Positions 59,001-64,000 of a stretch of 64,000 nt of DNA are shown here, piece by piece (the stretch's first letter is position 1; each line of letters begins with the position of its first letter). The stretch is from NCBI GenBank assembly GCA_019614645.1, contig JABWDB010000012.1, positions 7,440,001 through 7,504,000 of the forward strand, in the 5' to 3' direction. The translations under genes and the position numbers were made by a program. The notes beneath the pieces are model-generated. The model was given only the letters and a program-made list of their open reading frames with translations. It was not told the origin of the DNA and ran no database searches. The stretch comes from Stratiolaelaps scimitus (taxonomy: Eukaryota > Arthropoda > Arachnida > Mesostigmata > Laelapidae).

Positions 59001-62000
59001 TGATTGATGTAAATAATGAACATAAACGGACCCAGGACTGACCGCTGAGGAGTTCCAATATATACCGCTTCCCACGCACATTCTGTACGACCCACTCTTA
59101 CTGTCTGTCGTCTGGTGGAGAGATACGTTCGGAACCAGTCTTCGCACTGCATCCAATCGCACTGCATCCTAGCATTTGAAAGCATGCTTCAGGCAGTTGA
59201 AAGCAGCAGTTATATCCCGCTGACCCCTCCAGCGTCCTGCTATCCTTTTCCAGAGGATTACGAACTACATCGTACTAAGTTATCATTTGTGATATTTAAA
59301 AAAAAATCGCAAATTGTATGTAAAAAAACTAGTGCTTCCCTGTCTACCTACATAAGAGCTGCTACTGCTGCGTTTAATTTATTTTGTTTGTTTCAGCATG
59401 CGGAATTGATCAACCTATTTCCTGGCATCGAATACAACGTTACTGGGTTGCTCAATACGAGACATGGAAAGCGCATAGAGTTTAATGACACATTCGCCAC
59501 ACCGGACTGTCTGAAAGACTGCCCAGGTATGGTCGTGACATTTTGTTACAAGGACCCGATGTCAACGAGGCCAGGCTTGTATGGGCGTGTAATGTATAGT
59601 GGTATTTCCAAGTAGTATCATAAGAACCGGTCGGGTCGAGTCGGGTGATGTTTTGCAGTTGTAGTTGTATTTGGAGCTTTTTTTGAAAGCTCTAAGTCAG
59701 ATTCATTTTTCATTCCCTCCGAATCGTCTTAAATAGGCTATTGCGTGCTCCAGTAACGGCTTTACACAGGTTGCGCCCGGGGTCCGGATATTTTACAATT
59801 AGTCTACCGATTCCGTTGCCGTAACCTTCAACACGTTTGCAGATATGCTGCAGGAACAGCTGGACGTGCTTGTTTTGCCACAGTCTGAGGCGACCGTGGA
59901 TATTATCATCTCCTCCCCTGACAATAGCGGATATGAGGGACTAATTTCGTTTAGAAACCAAGACACTGGCAAGGACGAACACACATATATCCACTCAAAT
60001 GCGACACCAGCAAAAATCGAGGGGCTTTCATGTTGTACGATCTATACGATCAGGGTTCGTATAGGACGTGAAACCAAGTACGTCGCGCGACAGGATGTAT
60101 ACACAGGTTTCACGGGTATGTAGTAGATTCGAAGACTTTACGATACGGCGCCAAGTCTCTGACGTTGTACATTGCATACAAGTTACATCAGGTTGCTCGT
60201 AAAACCTACGAGCACAACAACGTTCTAAAACAAATCGTAAAGATTTGTTTTAGAACGTTGCTGTTGACTGTCTGAATAATTGCGGCTAATTGGAATAATT
60301 AACCGAAATTATTCAGACAGTTAACTTGGGTCTTGGAATAAGACCCAGAGATCCCGACCTGTGGGTTTGCCAGCCCCACACATCTCAATTGTTTATTCAT
60401 AATGTGACTACCCATTCATAATGTGAATATAAATACCGGCTCCTGGGAATAGGGGCATCTACCGAGCTAGTAACGAAGCACCTAGCTTAGTCGCTTAAAG
60501 AGTCAATAATAGAAATATGCTCAGTATATCAGATGAGCCTGACCTACTGGATCATTGAATGCTCAGTTTATGGATTCTTGGTCCAACATTCAGCTTTCTC
60601 CGATAGCGCAAAAGCAAACATCCCTTCCCATTTTGGTCCGAGGTGTCCAATGTGAAACTGGCTGAGGGGACCCTCCAGCTGACCCTCAGCTCCCCCCCGC
60701 CCCCAGCTGTTTTTTCCAGCTGACCCCCAGCTGACCCTCAGCCGGAGGGTCCCCTCAGTCGCCGGTCGTGGCACTCATTTAGTCACTGTAAATAGGCTCA
60801 CCTCAAGTGATGATGCCATCAGTAATTGAAAATTTGGAATTTGGAAATAGCATTGTTGTTTACTAAGTGTTTTCTAAGTAATTATGATCTTACCCATCTT
60901 CCACCTTTGGCAATCTAGTTTTCCTTCGTACACCTGTTACCGGTTGATTCTCTTGGTCATCTTTTTACACATCCGTCAGTCATTAAAATCGTCTCAGAGG
61001 CGTGGCCAACGACTTCGGCCAGAGCTTTCAGTTACATATGTATTTCATGCATTTGTCAAGCAGGTTTTTGTTGCCCTGATGGGAAGCATTGCGGTATTGT
61101 TAATCCCCTTTTCCAGATTTCTGGTTCTGGCCTGATATCTAGAGATTACGCTGTGGCTGACACCGTGGGATTACTGTCTGGCCACGCAGCCAATTATTTT
61201 ATTCGAAAACACGCCTCATTAATGAACCGAGTACCACTATAGACATGTGGCCTTAAGCATTGGTAGGACCAGGTATACAATAATTTCAACAGATACTAGG
61301 AGAAAGGTTATCATACGCTACAGGAAAACCACGTGCAACAACGTACGTTTTCTGATAGCACAGTTCAACGAAGCATTGCCGTCGAGATGCTGTTTTCGAT
61401 GTTGACCCTCCCTCTATTCAATTTTTTCTTAAGGATATATTGAAGGGGCTGTTCTTCGGATATATCCTTAGGAGAAAATTTTCTCCTTATATAAAAATTA
61501 ATAAATATATTACACTTTATATTTATCCTACATGGAATATGTAGGATATTAAACTTCGGATATTTATATATATATATATATATACAAGTTTAATATCCTA
61601 CATATTCCATGTTATTTATCTATCCCATATATAACATGGAATATGTAGGATATACAGTGTGATCATAGTATATCTGTATCTGCGAATCGGCTGATTCGGC
61701 TTTGCGGGTGAGCTCGTTGTCATCGGAAAGTGGCCCGCTATCAATCGTTGGTAGTAGTTATTTGGCCCGTCTTGAAACACGAAGGAGTTCAATCTGCATG
61801 TATACATGTATGTAGACTGTAACGGCTGGAATGTGTTGTGTGTTCTCGTGTGTCCCCCGCCGAAGAGGTGTTTCCAAGATTTCGATTTTATGTTCTGAAA
61901 CACCGCGTCAACTTTGACGTTCGAGTGCAAGTGCCAGTTGGTTACCGGGAGGACAACTCAAGATTCGTTGTTGGCTCCTGCCCTACAACGCTGAAATTTG

Positions 62001-64000
62001 TTGATTGTGAAGCTGGAAAACGCCTAGCCAATACAACCATAGAGAAGGAACCCAATATTATGGTACGATCATGCTCAGCTTTCCCTAACAAAACGGTTTT
62101 CTGATAGGACACTTCGAAGAAGCATTGCGTCGAAAATGCCGTTTTCGATGCTGAATCAGAACTAAACAAGCAACAATTGACACTGCGAACGACGGGGTCG
62201 GGGGGCAAGATCTCGGGCATTTCGATTATCTCGATCACAGGGACGACTGTCACTGTTATGAAGCGCGAACTTATGTTGCGACTTTTTTTCGAACTATTAG
62301 CCCAGCATATCGTGTTTCCGTAATGAAAATTGGAATTTTGGAAAATAATAATTCTATAATTGAACACTTGTCGATATGCTAAGCTGAAAATTGCCTGTTT
62401 TTCTCGTCCAATGATCGAAACACTCAGCAGGTTTCAGCGGGTCACATCCTGCACAGCAATAAACGCTGTCTATCCGCGATAATCAAACATTATACAATCC
62501 ATAAATGAAACCCAAATTATTTTATATACAATGAAATTATATCGCAATGCAGGGATAGCAAGACAGCCAGATCGACATACGGAAAACTGGAACTCGGGGA
62601 CTACTGTTACCAGTACTGAGGACTATTTGTTCCGAGCGGCATGTTTCGTTTCCGAGTACAAATGCCTGCGAACCAATTTTATTGCAGATTGACGGGCTGC
62701 CTTACCATAAGCTACTCGGGTGGAAGGAAAGTAGTAACCGTGACAAAAATTTGTGGCACTATGTCATAGTCACGCCTGTTATCCGCTTTGGTTCGACTTG
62801 GCTCGAAGGACCGTTGACTATACGGTTTGCTGAAGGCTGTGAGTTGCACGTTTCTCTAATCTTTACACAGCTATTGAGCAGACGAGATTGGCACATCCTC
62901 CCGAGTGTCTTCATCATTGAGGCAAAGGAATGCTAAGGCGTTACCAGCCCATGACGGTTCTTGCACCGCTGAACATCTATATGCTGTTGTATTCTTGTAG
63001 TTAGTTCCAACATCGAAACTTCGGATTTACTCGACTCACCTGCCTGATACTAACGGATGGAATGAGACAATCTATATACATTATTACGGGGCTCTCGAAT
63101 TAGGTAGGTAGTCTAATATGTTCGCCTACCTAGCTCGAGAACCCCGTAATAATGCAATATCATAGCCCCGTCTACCCTAACTGTGTTTTATACCGTTTCC
63201 CGTGGATTGCAGTTACTCGTGACGACCATACCTTCCACATACTGCGTAAGTATAGGCAATAAAAGTGGCTCTTCTCTTCGGATTAACCCCCCCCGCCGCC
63301 GCCGTCGCTGCTGGGGTTACTCTGCACCTAATCGTTTCTACCATTAGGGGCTTGATGATGAGCGATTTTTTAAATCAAATCATTTACAATCATTTGTGAT
63401 CTTTCCGTAGCCCTGCAGCTAGCAATGGGAGAGGGGACAGACGACGTTGTGGACATCTATATTCAACTCTGTCCGAAGTGTAAGACACCAATCGTCAGGG
63501 GTCTTACTATCAAGAATGCCTTCTACGAGATGGAGAATACCCTCGCTGAGACCGGTACGAGGATTTATTGGGACCATCTTAACCTTCCTGCGGGGACATC
63601 TTTAGTTTTGCTCAGGGGGTTTCCGAGGAATGAAGACTTTCGGATCGAACTAAAGTTAGACTGCGGCAAACCTCCGATTTCCAGATACCTCGGATCGATC
63701 TTTACGGGATATGGAGGTGAGTGTTGCTAGACCCGTCTCCCTAGCATGTGCAAGAAAGCGAGTACAGCATTACGAGGGCGAGTGCGCTCGCTGGAACAGG
63801 GCGTCGCTCTGTCGTGTGACTGCGACATTCATTATCGAATGATCCGAGCACCCGGCGGAGCTTGCCACTATTCGAGCTGCTGAGATTCTCGCTTTCCACC
63901 CGCAGCAGTTTTATTTTGCAAAAGCTCTGTTCCTCGAGGACTCGGCACGTTGCTGTGGATTTTGCTTCGTCGATAAACGTAGGCCCTCCTAATGATCATC
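43905..64000 (+). CDS. Gene C: FN3-like repeat protein, 3' end outside the window
   Basis: The third tandem paralog. Seventeen complete exons and the start of an eighteenth encode about 1,085 codons: signal peptide, linker and ten complete modules, in the order of gene A but without A module 4. All exon lengths fit the intron phases and no stop interrupts them, so it looks intact as far as seen. It is closer to gene B than to A by eye (modules at 54420 and 59843). Its introns are much longer because of retroelement insertions. Confidence 0.78.
44240..44475. repeat. Copy of the 105-330 repeat, gene C intron 1
   Basis: Same orientation and order as 105-330, with a few indels ('acctcatggtgg', 'cgccaatccgga', 'gaggagaccacacgcaccc'). 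Confidence 0.7.
44514..44560 (+). repeat. Tandem hairpin-A-tail motif
   Basis: GGCTGAGGGTCAGCT + GGAAAAAACAAAAAAAA, then directly AGCTGAGGGTCAGCT again. Two units in head-to-tail array joined by the A tail. Confidence 0.8.
44884..44995. repeat. AT-rich foldback with CACCCGAAACAA ends
   Basis: cacccgaaacaa and ttgtttcgggtg are inverted, and 'acacccgaaacaa' recurs after a (AT)n spacer at about 44977-44990. Confidence 0.65.
45192..45281 (+). CDS. Gene C exon 2: Cys-containing linker
   Basis: A 90-nt phase 1-1 exon encoding DCEGVESELRHCAVEDRA..., like A exon 2 (VCEGDSNEFPQCS). Confidence 0.65.
45472..45860 (-). repeat. LTR-like repeat, 3' copy of BEL/Pao element
   Basis: It aligns over about 380 bp with 47697-48076 ('gtcgtcttggtcgactactc' vs 'gtcgttttggtggactactc'; 'aagcagagg', 'cgccacctgtcctga', 'taacaaataat'). 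The two copies flank Pao-type coding relics. Exact ends and target-site duplications were not resolved. Confidence 0.65.
46130..47435 (-). pseudogene. BEL/Pao LTR retrotransposon pol relic, gene C intron 2
   Basis: Read on the minus strand: a possible protease remnant (GVSSYGAGKALGTVTAHF, 47226-47435); a reverse-transcriptase/Pao block with FSVEKWATNS, HTFLGVKWHQ and KGMAKIFNPLGMLA (46500-46790); then NPADLPSRGTTPDA and PDWLQGIRRPE (about 46310-46410); then RFSSWAKC near 46150. NPADL.SRG and KIF.PLG are typical of Pao elements. Frames are broken in several places. Confidence 0.75.
47697..48076 (-). repeat. LTR-like repeat, 5' copy of BEL/Pao element
   Basis: The partner of 45472-45860. The divergence between the two copies is considerable, so the insertion is not recent. 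Confidence 0.65.
48428..48700 (+). CDS. Gene C module 1 (type I; equals A module 1)
   Basis: A 273-nt phase 1-1 exon. FAFVTFPECEGWPQKFVLNY and VPLGAELSVNGESFCG; same strand and Cys layout as A exon 3. Confidence 0.82.
48880..48956. repeat. Palindrome of the SINE 2 tail
   Basis: 'ataaaggagctgcaatttta' / 'taaaattgcagctcctttat' are inverted around a 14-bp loop. One arm, with 'ttattggttt' before it, matches the SINE 2 tail at 15386. Confidence 0.75.
49036..49190 (+). repeat. SINE family 2 copy
   Basis: Head 'gcggtggcttgcatggctaagtctctggctatcagaagccggaggccgcaggttcc', ending near 'cctttattaagccaataaagc'. The B box is partly decayed (CAGGTTCCGCAG). Confidence 0.55.
49327..49599 (+). CDS. Gene C module 2 (type I; equals A module 2)
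   Basis: A 273-nt phase 1-1 exon. VNVRFPSSDYC, YRTLQQPDYN and LTYVFDGYITCG. Confidence 0.85.
49815..49874 (+). repeat. Hairpin motif followed by AT microsatellite
   Basis: AGCTGAGGGTCAGCT (49815-49829) + CAAAAAAAAC, then (AT)n from about 49850. Confidence 0.8.
49930..51310 (-). pseudogene. R1-clade non-LTR retrotransposon, 5'-truncated, antisense
   Basis: On the minus strand from 51310: DDLAVLVEAKTSVELEL (the part of the (Y/F)ADD palm motif that survives), then after a frameshift near 51226 an open 387-codon frame (51226-50063). That frame has KSEAVVLTGK, VTQARYLGVHLDKGL, ANRTVSTLAD, ITGHGDFQAYL and a C-x2-C...H-x4-C end (CIHCLEG...HTLLVC). The upstream end falls exactly at the (AT)n at 51308-51336. 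Endonuclease and most of the palm are missing, so it is dead. Confidence 0.8.
51618..52155 (+). CDS. Gene C module 3 (type II, exons 51618-51781 and 52011-52155)
   Basis: The first half has PIESIEVQITANNSVEVRI, LTRTFPHTGLVT; the second has LPSLQPTAYTVTVVPI. A SINE 2-like head lies in the 229-bp intron (51826-51895). Confidence 0.82.
52490..53764 (+). CDS. Gene C module 4 (type II, exons 52490-52656 and 53611-53764)
   Basis: The first half has WDFVITYCHPLICFTY; the second has VKLSNVGDIDSEVLYNVSV and ends CDNCPG. The intron contains an AT palindrome at about 53458-53520. Confidence 0.85.
53785..53885 (+). repeat. tRNA-like SINE fragment
   Basis: 'gccgccggttcgatcccc' is a B box preceded by 'cagtgcggctgctatggactgc'. 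It does not fit the other two families closely. Confidence 0.4.
54420..54746 (+). CDS. Gene C module 5 (type I; equals A module 6)
   Basis: A 327-nt phase 1-1 exon. RGTIRKFNRTHLTRPHRDFL, GLLYWEDVGAKLSIDCG, VDTYYGRINTG. Followed by a 20-bp-scale tandem duplication ('cacgttatttctgttctcgg'). Confidence 0.9.
55154..55714 (+). CDS. Gene C module 6 (type II, exons 55154-55338 and 55588-55714)
   Basis: The first half has PQPISNLQANFSGSSVEIAVF; the second has INKNYTVLVYPAI and GEPYRLNFTNE. No Cys, as in B. Confidence 0.85.
55940..56760 (+). pseudogene. R1-clade non-LTR retrotransposon relic, sense orientation
   Basis: Broken frames read LLLDGHPIEIR, EEKRRLLATVASSLL, NRAYRTVSIDVLLALA, MLTGRGQFQAYL and AKHTVTQCVTSG, then EAWAEVLERL and EERQVRARV: the usual order in the C-terminal half of R1-clade ORF2. 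Several stops and frameshifts. It lies in the intron between gene C exons 11 and 12. Confidence 0.78.
56990..57205 (+). repeat. 3' end repeat of the R1-like element
   Basis: 'ttttagcaggcagaggcgtt', 'gtcatccacgtcaaccctgc' and 'gagattggaatgtctc' are shared with 34585-35050. Confidence 0.7.
57316..57366 (+). repeat. SINE 1 tail fragment
   Basis: 'caatcccgaaagcagtatcgtagatgtcgg', then a degraded hairpin region. The head is missing. Confidence 0.45.
57503..59526 (+). CDS. Gene C module 7 (type II, exons 57503-57666 and 59397-59526)
   Basis: The first half has VSIIVDESAAVLDVNACPMP and TRGCSVLTW; it was found only through alignment with B 31455-31612 (VCPVPWPF, DGCERG). The second has LFPGIEYNVTGLL and ends CLKDCPG. 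The 1,730-bp intron carries the hairpin motif at 57728 and an antisense reverse-transcriptase relic. Confidence 0.8.
57728..57750 (+). repeat. Hairpin motif copy
   Basis: AGCTGGGGGTCAGCT + CGAAAAAA, one mismatch in the left arm. Confidence 0.75.
58240..58280. repeat. Short palindrome
   Basis: gagtccaattatt / aataattggact around tattattgtgacagg. Confidence 0.6.
58625..59190 (-). pseudogene. Non-LTR reverse transcriptase relic, antisense
   Basis: On the minus strand: WFRTYLSTRRQTVRVG, IGTPQRSVLGPFMFIIYIN (family consensus GVPQGSVLGPLLF.IYIN), then YADDTSLLFRLRP with the catalytic DD, then GLLVNASKINLVLF and TKCLGLTL. Stops and frameshifts separate the blocks. The motif style differs from the two R1-clade copies and is closer to Jockey/CR1-type elements. 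Confidence 0.75.
59843..60115 (+). CDS. Gene C module 8 (type I; equals A module 9)
   Basis: A 273-nt phase 1-1 exon. LDVLVLPQSEATVDIIISS, IEGLSCCTIYTIRVRI and RQDVYTGF. Confidence 0.88.
60217..60324. repeat. Two adjacent palindromes, gene C intron 14
   Basis: caacgttctaaaacaaatc / gatttgttttagaacgttg (60218-60261), followed at once by ctgtctgaataatt / aattattcagacag (about 60267-60321). Confidence 0.85.
60656..60758. repeat. Cluster of hairpin motifs inside a larger palindrome
   Basis: AGCTGACCCTCAGCT at 60677-60691, AGCTGACCCCCAGCT at 60718-60732 and AGCTGACCCTCAGCC at 60729-60743, with T-run TTTTTTCC. The outer arms ctgaggggaccctcc / ggagggtcccctcag enclose them all. Confidence 0.85.
61420..61655. 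repeat. Array of AT-rich palindromes
   Basis: 'ggaatatgtaggata' and its inverse 'tatcctaca(t)attcc' occur at least four times in alternating orientation around an (AT)n tract (61564-61584), preceded by atatccttaggagaaaa / ttttctccttat. Confidence 0.8.
61866..62838 (+). CDS. Gene C module 9 (type II, exons 61866-62062 and 62688-62838)
   Basis: The first half has FPRFRFYVLKHRVNFDVRV and TTIEKEPNIM; the second has IDGLPYHKLLGW and FGSTWLEGPLTIRFA. It matches B module 8. Confidence 0.87.
63079..63154. repeat. Palindrome, gene C intron 16
   Basis: cattattacggggctctcga / tcgagaaccccgtaataatg with aggtaggta / tacctagc inside; about 30-bp arms. Confidence 0.85.
63411..63716 (+). CDS. Gene C module 10 (type I; equals A module 11)
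   Basis: A 306-nt phase 1-1 exon. DDVVDIYIQLCPKC, KNAFYEM, GFPRNEDFRIELKLDCG and SIFTGYGG. Confidence 0.9.
63983..64000 (+). CDS. Gene C exon 18, first bases only
   Basis: After the acceptor aacgtag the bases read (A)PPNDH, matching the PP opening of A exon 19 and B exon 35948. The exon runs out of the window. Confidence 0.5.

Overview
The window is a piece of a metazoan nuclear genome. Genes are split by GT-AG introns. There are long (AT)n microsatellites, decayed mariner, BEL/Pao and non-LTR (R1-clade and other) elements, tRNA-derived SINEs with A and B boxes, and many foldback palindromes. The element mix suits an arthropod, possibly a chelicerate, but the species cannot be fixed from sequence alone.

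Most of the window is a tandem array of three paralogous genes on the + strand, called A, B and C here. Gene A runs 3140-19864 (27 exons, about 1,760 codons). Gene B runs 23811-40846 (25 exons proposed, about 1,556 codons). Gene C starts at 43905 and leaves the window; 17 complete exons and the start of an 18th are visible. All three begin with a signal-peptide exon, continue with a short Cys-containing linker exon, and then carry a long string of beta-sandwich modules that look like divergent fibronectin type III (FN3) repeats. A and B stop without a membrane anchor, so the products should be secreted or extracellular. Every module is bounded by phase-1 introns. Modules come in two forms: type I is encoded in one exon (about 270-330 nt), and type II is split over two exons by a phase-0 intron. 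Order and type are co-linear between the three genes. Gene A has one additional type I module, and gene B lacks the first type I module.

Layout: 1-3060 holds a repeat shared with other gaps, a possible relic exon of a further family member (910-1143), a broken mariner transposase, an AT-rich foldback, and the C-terminal end of a non-LTR retrotransposon. Gene A follows. The A-B gap (19865-23720) holds repeats, two SINE copies and an unidentified reverse ORF. Gene B introns carry large palindromes and repeat fragments. The B-C gap (40847-43820) ends in an inverted duplication that copies part of gene C's signal-peptide exon. Gene C is swollen by insertions in its introns: a BEL/Pao element with LTR-like flanking repeats, an antisense R1-clade reverse transcriptase, a sense R1-clade relic and another antisense reverse transcriptase.

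Exon boundaries were chosen by splice consensus, frame continuity (exon lengths agree with intron phases) and comparison between the three paralogs. FN3 membership, secretion and function are inferences; no database search was possible.
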